Assembly: GCA_016934675.1 (NCBI GenBank)
Contig: JAFGSJ010000152.1
Coordinates: forward strand, 1 to 64,000
From: a bacterium
GTDB taxonomy: Bacteria > CSSED10-310 > JAFGSJ01
Direction: 5' to 3'
DNA: 64,000 nucleotides
This document shows positions 47,472-56,235 of this stretch, piece after piece. Position numbers and translations under genes: made by a program. The notes below the pieces were generated by a model. It had not been told where the DNA came from. It made no database searches and saw only the letters and a program-made list of their open reading frames with translations. Every line of letters begins with the position of its first letter. Position 1 is the first letter of the stretch.

Positions 47472-50099
47472 GTGGAAGAACTTCTAGGCAGAACGATCGA
47501 GCATTTTCGTGTCGTCGAAATGCTCGGTAAGGGCGGTATGGGCTCAATTTACATCGCCTATGATGAAAAATTACAGCGACGGGTCGCCCTCAAGGCATTA
47601 CGTCACGAATTCTGTGGTCATCCGGAGGCCAGGCAGCGTTTCCTGCGTGAGGCCCGGCTATTATCAAAGCTGGACCATCCCAACATCTGCCGGATTTATA
47701 ATATCATCGAGGGCCACGATCTGGAAAGCGATTACCTCGTTCTGGAACTCATTCAAGGCGAGAACCTCAAAGAGCTTCTCAAAAAGCCTATGGACAAAAA
47801 CCTGCAGATGAACATTGCCCGGGAGCTTCTCAATGTTTTGACTATGGCACACGAAAAGGGGATAATCCACCGCGATCTCAAACCATCCAACCTTATGGTC
47901 ACTCCGGAAGGAACACTGAAAGTGCTCGATTTCGGTTTGGCCCGGACGAGCGATTGCAATGACTGGACCGACTGGTCAGACATGGCCCGTTTTATTCCCG
48001 GAGCGGGCACCCCCCAAGCTCAACCCGGTGATATGACCGTGTCTGATATCGCCGGAGCAGATCGGGCTTTGTTCGAGGAAACAGCCGATATACGATCGGG
48101 CGAGTTGAAGCAAACACCTTCTTCCTCGGCAGAATACTGGACCAGCTGGGGTACCGTGCTGGGGACGATCGGTTATATGAGTCCCGAGCAAGCCAGGGGA
48201 GAACAAGTAACGGTAGCAAGCGATATTTACTCTAGCGGTTTAATCTTCCAAGAACTGTTTACCCTGAAGGCGGCTACCCGACAGACACCCGACCCCATGG
48301 CCAGGTTTCAAGCGGCGAAACGGGGAGAAACCCTGCCCATAACCGGACTCGAGCCTGACCTGACCAACCTGATCAATCGCATGAAATCTTTTTATCCTCA
48401 CTCACGCCCAACGGCAATCGATGCTTCGGAACGCTTGGCCTATATTCAATCACGCCCAAGCCGGAGACGACGTAAGGTCTTGCTTGCTTCAGGAATTTCT
48501 TTTCTCCTGATTGTTGCTTGTATTATGACCGGCCTGTCACTCCGGTTGCGACACGAAGTTCAACGCGTTGCCCAGTCTCTTGCTGAAACACAGGAAGTAG
48601 CAGATTATTTAGTTGAAATATTTAAAATGAGCGATCCATACGAAAAGCATGTTCCCAGTGTGAATGAAATTCTCGATCGAGGATCTGCCGATATTCAAAC
48701 CAGATTTGTCAGTCAACCCTTGATGCAGGCCCGATTCATGGAAGTCTTCGGCACCATTTATCAGCGGATGGGCCAGTATCAAAAAGCGGAAACCTTTCTG
48801 GAGGATTCCCTGAAGATACGAACCGAGACACTTCCGTCCGGTCACAAGGACATTGCCGGTTCGCTGAAGATGCTGGCCGATATCTATCAAATCGAAGCAC
48901 GGTATGCAGATGCTGAAACGTTATACACCAAGGCCCTTGAAATGAGTGAGCAAAACTATGGCTTGATCCACCCAAAGGTGGCGGAAGTATTGGATAGTCT
49001 GGCGGCAAATTATGCAACTCAGGGGCAGTACGATCAGAGTGAACCGCTTTACCACAAGGCCCTGGCTATTCGGGAAAAGATCCTTGGACCCGATCATGTC
49101 CAGGTTGCGGAAACGCTGTGCGGTTTAGCTTTACTCTACGCCGATCAGGGAAAATTCGCCCAAAGTGAACCACTCTATCTGCGGGCCCTGTCGATCGAGG
49201 AGAAAGTATTGGGCCCCGAACATCCGGAACTCGCCATCACTCTCCAGAATCTGGCCGGGCTCTATTACAATCTAAACAAGTTTGATCAGAGTGAAGCTCT
49301 TTACCTGCGTGCAATTGACATAAAGGAAAAAGCGTTGGGCCCCAATCACCCCGAAGTGGCGACCTCATTACAGAACCTGGCCGGACTCTATCATAATCAC
49401 AGTCTCTATGATAAAGCCGAACCCCTCTATGTGCGAGCGCTTTCGATCGAAAGAGCCACCCTGGATTCAGAGCATCCCTCTCTGGCAACCACTCTTCAGA
49501 ACCTCGCCGTACTTTATTATCACCAGGGCAAATATGACCAGAGCGAGCAGTACTACCTGCACGCACTCGCAATTGAGGAAAAAGTTCTCGGGCCGGACCA
49601 TCCGTCTCTGGCCATAACCCTGCAAAACATAGCAGGACTCTATGTAAAACAGGGCCAGTATGACCAGGGCATTCCCCTCTATCTCCGTGCCCTTGCGATC
49701 CGGGAGCATGCATTTGGACCAGATCATCAACTTGCAGCCCAAACTCTTGCCCTTTTGTCATGGGCCTATTTCAAGCAGGGTCTCTTTGAAAAAGCACAAC
49801 TATTGACTGAACGTGCCCTTGAAATCAGAGAACAGACCTACCCCGCCGGTCATGCCTGGATCACAATCCTGATCCAACGTTTGGCCTGGATTTACCGGGA
49901 AATGAAACAGTATGAAAAATCCGAGGAACTGTTCCAACGCGCCCTCACGATCTATCAGACGCAACCCGACCAGGAACCCGAATGGCAGATCGAGGCACTG
50001 ACCGAGTATGCTACACTACTTCGTATGCTAAAACGCGACCAGGAAGCAACTTTGCTTGATGACCAAGCAACTAGCCTCCGAAATACACTTACAAAGTAG
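47472..50099 (+). CDS. Hanks-type Ser/Thr protein kinase with membrane helix and TPR array
   Basis: About 875 residues. The kinase domain has the Gly loop LGKGGMGSIY, Lys in VALKAL, HRDLKPSNLMV, the DFG motif VLDFGLAR, and GTIGYMSPEQARGE. Between DFG and GTIGYMSPEQ there are about 75 residues, several times the usual length. A membrane helix follows (about 342-360), then ten or so extracytoplasmic 42-residue TPR units of the kinesin-light-chain style (ALAIREKILGPDHVQVAETL). The GTG at 47472 is chosen because GAGG lies 7 nt upstream and the protein then begins EELLGRTIEHFRVVEMLGKGG; GTG 47457 or ATG 47460 are possible. The target is unknown. Confidence 0.9.
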   Translation: MEELLGRTIEHFRVVEMLGKGGMGSIYIAYDEKLQRRVALKALRHEFCGHPEARQRFLREARLLSKLDHPNICRIYNIIEGHDLESDYLVLELIQGENLKELLKKPMDKNLQMNIARELLNVLTMAHEKGIIHRDLKPSNLMVTPEGTLKVLDFGLARTSDCNDWTDWSDMARFIPGAGTPQAQPGDMTVSDIAGADRALFEETADIRSGELKQTPSSSAEYWTSWGTVLGTIGYMSPEQARGEQVTVASDIYSSGLIFQELFTLKAATRQTPDPMARFQAAKRGETLPITGLEPDLTNLINRMKSFYPHSRPTAIDASERLAYIQSRPSRRRRKVLLASGISFLLIVACIMTGLSLRLRHEVQRVAQSLAETQEVADYLVEIFKMSDPYEKHVPSVNEILDRGSADIQTRFVSQPLMQARFMEVFGTIYQRMGQYQKAETFLEDSLKIRTETLPSGHKDIAGSLKMLADIYQIEARYADAETLYTKALEMSEQNYGLIHPKVAEVLDSLAANYATQGQYDQSEPLYHKALAIREKILGPDHVQVAETLCGLALLYADQGKFAQSEPLYLRALSIEEKVLGPEHPELAITLQNLAGLYYNLNKFDQSEALYLRAIDIKEKALGPNHPEVATSLQNLAGLYHNHSLYDKAEPLYVRALSIERATLDSEHPSLATTLQNLAVLYYHQGKYDQSEQYYLHALAIEEKVLGPDHPSLAITLQNIAGLYVKQGQYDQGIPLYLRALAIREHAFGPDHQLAAQTLALLSWAYFKQGLFEKAQLLTERALEIREQTYPAGHAWITILIQRLAWIYREMKQYEKSEELFQRALTIYQTQPDQEPEWQIEALTEYATLLRMLKRDQEATLLDDQATSLRNTLTK

Positions 50100-50521
50100 A
50101 AGATGGTCTCATTTTCAACCCTATATCTTTCAATTGCATTTATGAGCGGCATTAATCGTTCTCCTAATTCTTGAAAAGCATTCATTCGTACCGGTCTGAC
50201 ATAATTACTATATCCATATTTAACTATAAATAGAGAAAAAAATCCAAAAGATAGTAATATCAGTGATATTGCCAAACATCTTTTTACTAAAAGACCCATA
50301 CTGCCCAATAGTATTGAACATAGCGCCAACGCAAATAACACTAAACCGAAAGAGAGGTTACTTGGATTGAAAAAGGGGTCTGGCCCGCCGGTAGAAGACA
50401 CATTTTCTTTCATTATTCGATATTCGGACACGACTACAAATGAACCCAATATCAGGGCCACAATCAACCCTGTGATGACCGCAATTATATATTTCAAATT
50501 CTTTTTATTATCGTGTTTCAT
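49955..50521 (-). CDS. Truncated small membrane protein of unknown function
   Basis: The first 137 or so residues look real: two to three membrane helices (AVITGLIVALILGSFVVVS; LVLFALALCSILLGSMGLLV; LAISLILLSFGFFSLFIV) and a helix reading MPLINAIERYRVENE. That pattern normally continues with a YP-x-SL-x-x-L segment in similar proteins. Instead the frame passes within 15 bp into the 3' end of the kinase gene and reads about 50 low-complexity, Ser/Arg-rich residues before stopping at 49955. The gene was probably cut by a rearrangement at about 50100. Its DNA is visibly richer in A and T than its neighbours. Confidence 0.5.
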   Translation of the reverse strand: MKHDNKKNLKYIIAVITGLIVALILGSFVVVSEYRIMKENVSSTGGPDPFFNPSNLSFGLVLFALALCSILLGSMGLLVKRCLAISLILLSFGFFSLFIVKYGYSNYVRPVRMNAFQELGERLMPLINAIERYRVENETIFYFVSVFRRLVAWSSSKVASWSRFSIRSSVAYSVSASICHSGSWSGCV

Positions 50522-50538
50522 TTGAAAGCTTTTCTCAT

Positions 50539-50579
50539 GACAGGGTTCTCCTGTCGCTATGAAGCGCAGCGGAATAGCG
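50539..50579. repeat. Two adjacent hairpins in the gap between accessory genes
   Basis: GACAGG/CCTGTC (50539-50544 and 50550-50555) and CGCTAT/ATAGCG (50555-50560 and 50574-50579) form two small hairpins side by side, followed by GC-rich sequence that contrasts with the AT-rich flanking genes. They could be a degenerate recombination site, a terminator without a T-run, or REP-like DNA. Confidence 0.4.
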
Positions 50580-50634
50580 GTCGGGTGGAGCCCCTTGTCG
50601 GTATCTTGTATCGAGGCCCTTACTAGATGTTTGT

Positions 50635-51117
50635 CTATGTTTCATTCTGCCCTATGCAAGGTAAGATACAGGGAGTTTTGTTTTTATACTCTCTATATTC
50701 TGAACCGAACACTTGTTCTAAGTACATTTCTTCTTTTATTACCAATTTACGAAGCAACACGTACATAAATAATGGCACCGTCAGTCCCAGCCAGCTATTC
50801 ACCAATAAGACTGTGCCGGGTACAATAAAAACGACCCATGCGCTGTATAAAGGGTGACGACAGCATTTGTAAATTCCATTGGTGACCAATGAATCAGAAT
50901 TGTATGCATTCGTAACCGTTCTGACGGAGATAAGGAAGAATGGAATTCCTATCAATAATAATATGGACCCAATAGCAGACAGCAGCCATTGCGGGACTAT
51001 GGAAATCCGAAAAAACGGATAGAAATAACGGCTGGTTAGAAGTATTACGATTCCATAACCGATAGACAAAGAAGCAAAGATTGGACCGATACCCCATCTA
51101 CTCATTTTTTCTCTCAT
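50635..51117 (-). CDS. Isoprenylcysteine carboxyl methyltransferase (ICMT)-like membrane protein
   Basis: A 160-residue protein with four predicted membrane helices. The C-terminal segment SLVTNGIYKCCRHPLYSAWVV followed by a helix and EEMYLEQVFGSEYREYKNKTP is the conserved core of the ICMT/phospholipid methyltransferase family, where it binds SAM and substrate. In bacteria these small proteins have unknown methyl acceptors. AGGACAAACAAT precedes the ATG. The gene is AT-rich and sits with a truncated gene and a decayed gene between the kinase and pgk, so it may be acquired DNA. Confidence 0.83.
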   Translation of the reverse strand: MREKMSRWGIGPIFASLSIGYGIVILLTSRYFYPFFRISIVPQWLLSAIGSILLLIGIPFFLISVRTVTNAYNSDSLVTNGIYKCCRHPLYSAWVVFIVPGTVLLVNSWLGLTVPLFMYVLLRKLVIKEEMYLEQVFGSEYREYKNKTPCILPCIGQNET

Positions 51118-51329
51118 ATTGTTTGTCCTAATTGTGCATAACGCCAGAGCAAACCGAGTTCAACAAACACCCCAAGTCTACCGATCCGAATCAAAGAAGT
51201 CAACGATTGCTTGTCAATTCTGTCTCGGTGACCTCGGTGGTCAGATTACAGCCTCACGGGGGTGTAGTGGCATATCCGTAACATTTTTCTGGTGGATTTT
51301 CTGAAACCCTATGCTACCAATATACGGAT

Positions 51330-51441
51330 AGGTGCCATACGAATCCCAACACTATTCCCAGACATTGCCATGTGTGTCCTTCAGATTCCGGGGATTGGCC
51401 AGCTTGCTTTCCACCGGTTCACTCATACCATTACTATTCGC
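51330..51441 (-). pseudogene. Remnant of a formylglycine-generating enzyme/SUMF1-type gene
   Basis: On the minus strand, codons from 51441 read ANSNGMSEPVESKLANP, then RNLKDTHGNVWE, a TAG at 51352-51354, then CWDSYG. The family motif is N-x-x-G-L-x-D-M-x-G-N-V-W-E-W-C-x-D-x-Y. The Trp codon TGG has become TAG and the rest of the gene is missing on both sides. No start codon or ribosome site is present. Apart from this remnant and the pgk promoter, 51118-51588 shows only a pair of 9-bp repeats at 51224-51241. Confidence 0.7.
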
Positions 51442-51461
51442 ACCTGGCACGATAAAAAAGC

Positions 51462-51490
51462 TTGACATTATGGCATATTTAGGGTAGATT
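51462..51490 (+). promoter_or_regulatory. pgk: Sigma70-type promoter of pgk
   Basis: TTGACA, 17 bp, TAGATT, giving a leader of about 90 nt before the ATG at 51589. Confidence 0.65.
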
Positions 51491-51588
51491 GTTTTTCCGG
51501 TGATGTGTCATGCTTCGGAAAGTACCGCGGCCGAGTGGCTGCTTCTAGAGCGGTTCAATAGATTGTGTTTGAAGGGGGAATAATACAT

Positions 51589-52806
51589 ATGGCTGAAGAC
51601 TTAAAAGAAATCTACGAAAAGAAACTGAATCTTGATGAGATTGAAGTCGAGGGTAAATTGGTATTTGTCCGTGTCGATTATAATGTTCCGCTGGATGATA
51701 ATGGTTCGATAACCGACGATACGCGGATTGTGGGCTCATTACCGACGGTCCGATACTTACTGGAACACAAAGCCAGGATTATTTTAGCATCACATCTGGG
51801 TCGTCCCAAAGACAAGCCGACTCTCGCTTTGAGTTTAAAACCGGTCGCAATCAGGTTGGGTGAGTTACTCGGACAGGAAATTATCTTTACCAATGATTGT
51901 ATTGGAGAGGAAGTCGCCGCGACCAAGAAAAAAGTACAACCCGGCCAGATTATTCTCTTAGAAAACCTCCGTTTCCATTCCGGTGAAACGAAGAATAACG
52001 AGCAGTTCATTGCCGAACTTGCCGCGGGTATTGATATTTTTGTCAATGACGCCTTTGGGACCAGTCATCGTGATCAGTCTTCCATGACCGGCATTCCCAG
52101 GCATGTTCCCGTATCGGTCACCGGTTTTCTGGTCAAGCGGGAAATCGACCATTTTCTGGACCTGATGTCTGCACCCCAGAAACCGTTTGTTGCGATTCTT
52201 GGGGGGGCCAAGGTATCCGACAAGATCAAGATCATCCAGAAATTACTGGAACGGGTCGATACAATACTGATCGGTGGGGGCATGGCGTACACCTTTTTAA
52301 AGGCCTTGAAATACGAGGTGGGCAATTCATTGGTCGAACCCGAGCGACTTGATGTCGCACAGGGGCTCATGGATGAGGCCAAGGACCTGGGCATTGAATT
52401 TCTGTTGCCGGTAGACAACGTGGTGGCCAAAAAAACGGATGACGAGGTCAAAACGAGCATTGTCCGGAATGAAAACATTCCGTCGAGTTGGATGGCCCTC
52501 GATATCGGACCGGAAACGGTCAGGCTCTATTCGGACAAGATCAGGAAGGCAAAAACGGTTTTTTGGAACGGCCCCATGGGTGTTTTTGAGAAAGAACAGT
52601 TTCAGGGGGGAACGCTGGCCATTGCCAAAGCCGTTGCGGAATGCAAGGGCAAATCGGTTGTTGGTGGGGGCGATTCTGTTGCGGCCATCAACATGTTCGG
52701 CCTGGAAAAAAAGATAACACATCTCTCGACAGGTGGCGGCGCTTCGCTCGAATTCATCCAGGGCATACTCCTGCCCGGGATTACCGTCCTGTCAGACCGG
52801 ACATGA
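51589..52806 (+). CDS. pgk: Phosphoglycerate kinase
   Basis: Glycolytic enzyme that transfers a phosphate from 1,3-bisphosphoglycerate to ADP. About 405 residues, usual for bacteria. Conserved segments are FVRVDYNVPLDDNG, LASHLGRPKDKPT, ENLRFHSGE, VNDAFGTSHR, AILGGAKVSDKI, FWNGPMGVFE and the nucleotide site GGGDSVAAINMFG, then HLSTGGGASLEFIQG. The ATG at 51589 has AGGGGG upstream; a GTG at 51565 would add eight residues ahead of the ribosome site and is rejected. No other glycolytic gene is adjacent. Confidence 0.95.
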   Translation: MAEDLKEIYEKKLNLDEIEVEGKLVFVRVDYNVPLDDNGSITDDTRIVGSLPTVRYLLEHKARIILASHLGRPKDKPTLALSLKPVAIRLGELLGQEIIFTNDCIGEEVAATKKKVQPGQIILLENLRFHSGETKNNEQFIAELAAGIDIFVNDAFGTSHRDQSSMTGIPRHVPVSVTGFLVKREIDHFLDLMSAPQKPFVAILGGAKVSDKIKIIQKLLERVDTILIGGGMAYTFLKALKYEVGNSLVEPERLDVAQGLMDEAKDLGIEFLLPVDNVVAKKTDDEVKTSIVRNENIPSSWMALDIGPETVRLYSDKIRKAKTVFWNGPMGVFEKEQFQGGTLAIAKAVAECKGKSVVGGGDSVAAINMFGLEKKITHLSTGGGASLEFIQGILLPGITVLSDRT

Positions 52807-52833
52807 CAGGTGGTTCCCCACGACGACACAAAC

Positions 52834-53016
52834 TCAACTAAAAAAATTCGGAACGCAGAGCAAAAGGACCGCTAATAAGGCCATAATCAGGCCCAGAGGA
52901 GCGAGGCATGCCCCGATGATATTCAGTGGTTTTCGCGCTTCAAAGCCGGCCCAGACCCCCCAGAACAACGCACTAATTCCAAGCACGATGGCCAGGATTT
53001 TCAAGACGGTAAGCAT
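52834..53016 (-). CDS. Small two-helix membrane protein
   Basis: A 60-residue hydrophobic protein starting MLTVLKILAIVLGISALFWG, with a short polar turn (AGFEARKPLN) and a second helix (IIGACLAPLGLIMALLAVLLLC). The ATG at 53016 has AGG 5 nt upstream; an ATG at 53034 is also possible. No family is recognised. It lies between pgk and the divergent CarD gene. The upstream part of the longer frame (to 53334) is basic and Trp/Arg-rich and looks non-coding. Confidence 0.55.
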   Translation of the reverse strand: MLTVLKILAIVLGISALFWGVWAGFEARKPLNIIGACLAPLGLIMALLAVLLLCVPNFFS

Positions 53017-53215
53017 GGGAACCTGTCCTTTCATTTCCGGGGTTACGGGAAAGACCCGCACCCAATTTCGAATATTCAACCGGTTTTTCAGTTTACACAT
53101 GTGCGCTGAGGATGTCAAGCGGCTGGGCCCTATCTGCAGGGGAATTCGGAAGACCGATCGCCAGCGCCATCTCGTGATTTCTCCGAAGCTATGGACCCTT
53201 AACATCCTGATTTTC

Positions 53216-53244
53216 TTGCTTTTTCGCCCGTTTTGTGCTAGATC
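53216..53244 (+). promoter_or_regulatory. Candidate promoter of the CarD operon
   Basis: TTGCTT, 17 bp, TAGATC, about 90 bp upstream of the ATG at 53335. Confidence 0.45.
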
Positions 53245-53334
53245 TAGACCCAGATTGTCCAGAAGTATATCAAATCGTTTCGTGTGGTGAATGGAACAAC
53301 CGGCTTTGTTTCTAACATGAAGAATGGAAAACAC

Positions 53335-53814
53335 ATGTTCGATGTCGGCGATAAAATCGTCTATCCGACCAATGGGGTCGGCATTATTGATGAGATCAAA
53401 ACCATGGAGATATCCGGGACCCAGGAAGAATTCTATATCATCCGGATCGTTTCGGATAATTCCAAGATCATGATTCCGAAAAGCAAGCTTGGTGATGTAG
53501 GTATTCGGGGATTGATCAGTGATGATGAACTCGAAAAGCTGTTAGAAATATTGAAAAGCGGTTCGAGCCCACTGGAGCTTTCCAACAAATGGAGCAAACG
53601 CCAGCGTGAATATCAAGAAATTATCAAAAATGGCTCCATTTTTGACATTACACGGATACTTAAAAATTTGAGTGAACTTCAACAGGAGAAGGAGCTTTCC
53701 TATAGCGAGAAGAAGATATTTGAAAACGTGAAACGGATGATCATTTCTGAAATGGCCCATGTCAAAAACATCGATCTGGACAAGGCCGAAGAAATGATTA
53801 ATGCTCTGATTTAG
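53335..53814 (+). CDS. CarD/CdnL-family RNA polymerase-binding regulator
   Basis: 159 residues. The N-terminal RNA polymerase-interaction domain reads FDVGDKIVYPTNGVGIIDEI and FYIIRIVSDNSKIMIPKSKLGDVGIRGLIS, both typical. The C-terminal DNA-binding helical domain follows (KWSKRQREYQEIIKNGSIFDITRILKNL; YSEKKIFENVKRMIISEMAHVK). Such proteins stabilise open promoter complexes at rRNA and stress promoters. The ATG at 53335 is preferred because GGA lies 7 nt upstream. It stands first of a block with PIN-TRAM, ispD and ispF, an order found in many bacteria. Confidence 0.92.
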   Translation: MFDVGDKIVYPTNGVGIIDEIKTMEISGTQEEFYIIRIVSDNSKIMIPKSKLGDVGIRGLISDDELEKLLEILKSGSSPLELSNKWSKRQREYQEIIKNGSIFDITRILKNLSELQQEKELSYSEKKIFENVKRMIISEMAHVKNIDLDKAEEMINALI

Positions 53815-53877
53815 ATTTTCCTCATTTTTCTCCGGTAGTTGAACTCCTGTCATCTTTTCCGAGAAGGGAGGTTTGTC

Positions 53878-54876
53878 ATGATGATTCTGCTGATTCGTAT
53901 TCTATTTGTAGTATTGCTGATGGCAAGTGGTTATCTGATTGCCGATCAGCAAGAGCTTTTTGCCCAGACTTATGCGGGTTATATGGGTATGTGTTTGGGA
54001 TTGATTGTGGGCCTGATCGGTCTGTATTCTGAGCGTAAGCTGCGTCGGGTCCGCCTGGCCCGTCTGATCTGGTCGTTAATCGGTATGATTGTTGGTTTCA
54101 TCCTTGCCCAGATACTCGTCCAATTTTTTATCATTTTTCCCCAACTTGATTCATTGATCACCCCGTTTCAGATTCTCCTCTCTTTGGTTTTAGGTTACAC
54201 CGGTCTCATGATTGGTTACATTCATTTTTCTTCATTTTCCATACCGACCCTTATCAAGACGTTTCGAGGCAATGATAAACAGTATAATAACAAGATTTTA
54301 GATACCAGCGTCATTATTGATGGTCGAATAGCCGATATATGTGAGACAGGCTTTATCGAGGGAAATCTGGTCATTCCCCAATTTATTCTGAAGGAATTGC
54401 AGCATATCGCCGATTCGTCAGATGTCTTGAAAAGGAATCGTGGGCGACGCGGGCTTGACATTCTCCAGAAGATCCAGAAACTGGCCAATGTGAATGTAGA
54501 GATTGTCGAGACCGATTTTCCGAAAGTCCGGGAGGTAGATGCCAAGCTGGTCGAGTTAGGCAAGACCATTGGTGGCAAAATATTGACCAATGACTTTAAT
54601 CTGAACAAGATAGCCGAACTTCAGGGCATCACGGTCCTGAACGTGAACGAACTGGCCAACGCCCTCAAGCCGGTAGTTTTACCGGGCGAGGTCATGACCG
54701 TGCACGTGTTGAAAGAGGGTAAGGAAACGGGACAGGGTGTGGCTTATCTTGATGATGGCACCATGGTTGTAGTTGATAACGCCATCGAGGTCATCGGTCG
54801 GAATGTCGAGGTATCGGTGACCAGTGTTCTGCAGACGACCGCTGGTCGAATGATCTTCAGTCGATTAAAGGAATAA
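53878..54876 (+). CDS. Membrane-anchored PIN-TRAM domain protein (YacL type)
   Basis: A 332-residue protein. Four membrane helices occupy about residues 1-115. The PIN nuclease domain has the acidic residues in ILDTSVIIDGRIADI, FILKELQHIAD and ILTNDFNLNKIA, followed by a TRAM RNA-binding domain (MTVHVLKEGKETGQGVAYLDDGTMVVVD). It may process RNA at the membrane; the target is unknown. GGGAGG stands 6 nt before the ATG at 53878. It follows CarD by 63 bp and precedes ispD by 84 bp. Confidence 0.92.
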   Translation: MMILLIRILFVVLLMASGYLIADQQELFAQTYAGYMGMCLGLIVGLIGLYSERKLRRVRLARLIWSLIGMIVGFILAQILVQFFIIFPQLDSLITPFQILLSLVLGYTGLMIGYIHFSSFSIPTLIKTFRGNDKQYNNKILDTSVIIDGRIADICETGFIEGNLVIPQFILKELQHIADSSDVLKRNRGRRGLDILQKIQKLANVNVEIVETDFPKVREVDAKLVELGKTIGGKILTNDFNLNKIAELQGITVLNVNELANALKPVVLPGEVMTVHVLKEGKETGQGVAYLDDGTMVVVDNAIEVIGRNVEVSVTSVLQTTAGRMIFSRLKE

Positions 54877-54960
54877 TCATTGATCACATGATACTTTTTT
54901 TTCAAGCGCAGCTTCCCGGGAGTATGGACCGAGATACAGTTTCCGGAGCGGGGTGACACT

Positions 54961-55689
54961 GTGCCAGACCAACAGACTCGAACCCGAAACCATGCGGCCA
55001 TTATCGTGGCGGGGGGAAGCGGCAGCAGGATGGGCTCGACCCTACCCAAGCAAATGCTCGAATTACAGGGCATACCAATTTTGCATCATGTTCTCGCCGC
55101 TTTTCAACAGGTCGCATTGATCGATTGCATTGTTTGTGTTCTCGAGAAAGATATCCTCCTTCGGGCGATCGAACTGGGTATTGGCCCGGCTCGTTATGGC
55201 AAGATCAGACATATGGTCCCGGGCGGGAAAACCCGGACCGAATCGGTCTGGAACGGTCTCTCTGTCCTGGAACGGGTCGAGATTGTCCTTATTCATGACG
55301 GTGTTCGGCCACTCATTTCTCCCGAATTGATCACAAGGGCGATCGAAGCGGCCCGGACTTTTGATGCCGCGGTCCCGGCCGTGGAATTGACCGACACGCT
55401 CAAAGAGGTCGATCCGGACGGTTGGATTGTGTCCACCTGCCACCGTCAGAACTATCGATGCGTTCAAACACCCCAGGCCTTTCGCTTTGATCTGATCAAA
55501 CAGGCCTACCGGCACTGTATGGACGAGCAGATAAATCTGACTGATGACGCTGCCGTAGTTGAACGCTTCGGTCACAAGGTCCATATTTTTAATGGGGACC
55601 CGACCAATATTAAAATCACTTTTCGTCGAGACCTGGACCTGGCCGATTATTTGTTCGGAAAAGGGAAGGAAGAACGATGTTCAGAATAG
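54961..55689 (+). CDS. ispD: 2-C-methyl-D-erythritol 4-phosphate cytidylyltransferase
   Basis: Third step of the MEP isoprenoid pathway: joins CTP and methylerythritol 4-phosphate. 242 residues. The CTP-binding loop AAIIVAGGSGSRMGSTLPKQ is complete, with later segments IHDGVRPLISPELI, AAVPAVELTDTLKEV, QTPQAFRFDLIKQAY and DDAAVVERFGHKV. The start is GTG with GGGG upstream. The stop overlaps the start of ispF by 13 bp, so the two are coupled. Confidence 0.95.
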   Translation: MPDQQTRTRNHAAIIVAGGSGSRMGSTLPKQMLELQGIPILHHVLAAFQQVALIDCIVCVLEKDILLRAIELGIGPARYGKIRHMVPGGKTRTESVWNGLSVLERVEIVLIHDGVRPLISPELITRAIEAARTFDAAVPAVELTDTLKEVDPDGWIVSTCHRQNYRCVQTPQAFRFDLIKQAYRHCMDEQINLTDDAAVVERFGHKVHIFNGDPTNIKITFRRDLDLADYLFGKGKEERCSE

Positions 55690-56204
55690 GATTCGGTTAT
55701 GATGTGCATCAATTGGTCGAAGGGAGAAAACTGGTCCTGGGTGGCGTGACCATTCCCTATCCGCGTGGTTTGGCCGGGCATTCCGATGCGGATGTCCTGG
55801 TCCACGCCATATGTGATGCGCTTCTGGGTGCGTGCGCTGCGGGTGATATCGGACAACACTTTCCCGACACTGATGGGCACTGGAAGGATATTGCCAGTAC
55901 ACTTCTGTTACAGAGGGTGGTCCGGATAGTTCAAGGCAAGGGCTATCGTATCGTCAATATTGACAGCCTGATCATCGCCCAGGCGCCTCGAATTGGCCCA
56001 TATCGCGATGCAATTAGGCACACACTCTGTGAAGTACTCTCCATCAGTCCGGACTGTTTCAATCTGAAGGCCACAACAACCGAAAAACTTGGGTTCGAGG
56101 GACGGGAAGAAGGTATAGCGGCCCAGGCCATTGCCCTGATTCGCAGGTATGATCCAGGCACGGCGGAAAGGTCAGGCCTGGAGCCCGAGTCCTGGTCGGG
56201 CTAG
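55677..56204 (+). CDS. ispF: 2-C-methyl-D-erythritol 2,4-cyclodiphosphate synthase
   Basis: Closes the cyclic diphosphate in the MEP pathway. 175 residues including the metal site FGYDVHQL (Asp and His), GGVTIPYPRGLAGHSDADVLVHAICDALLGA, FPDTD, and the C-terminal KATTTEKLGFEGREEGIAAQA. The final 17 residues are a non-conserved tail. GGAAGG lies upstream of the ATG within ispD. It may share its operon with rlmB, whose chosen start lies 31 bp further on. Confidence 0.95.
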   Translation: MFRIGFGYDVHQLVEGRKLVLGGVTIPYPRGLAGHSDADVLVHAICDALLGACAAGDIGQHFPDTDGHWKDIASTLLLQRVVRIVQGKGYRIVNIDSLIIAQAPRIGPYRDAIRHTLCEVLSISPDCFNLKATTTEKLGFEGREEGIAAQAIALIRRYDPGTAERSGLEPESWSG

Positions 56205-56235
56205 CTATGGGTGGGATCATCACCCGAATGGGAGC

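Noticed and set aside
50522..51180. Integron attC sites
   Set aside because: Hairpins and a GTTATGC-like end are present, but no paired core sites can be matched and no integrase gene is in the window, so not listed as attachment sites.
51528..51560. tRNA-like stretch containing GGCCGAGTGGCT (resembles the D-arm of Leu/Ser tRNAs)
   Set aside because: No acceptor, anticodon or T-arm follows; the pgk leader occupies the site. Probably chance or a tiny remnant.
52733..53290. 185-codon plus-strand frame after pgk
   Set aside because: Basic, low-information sequence that overlaps the pgk end and the small membrane protein; no ribosome site.
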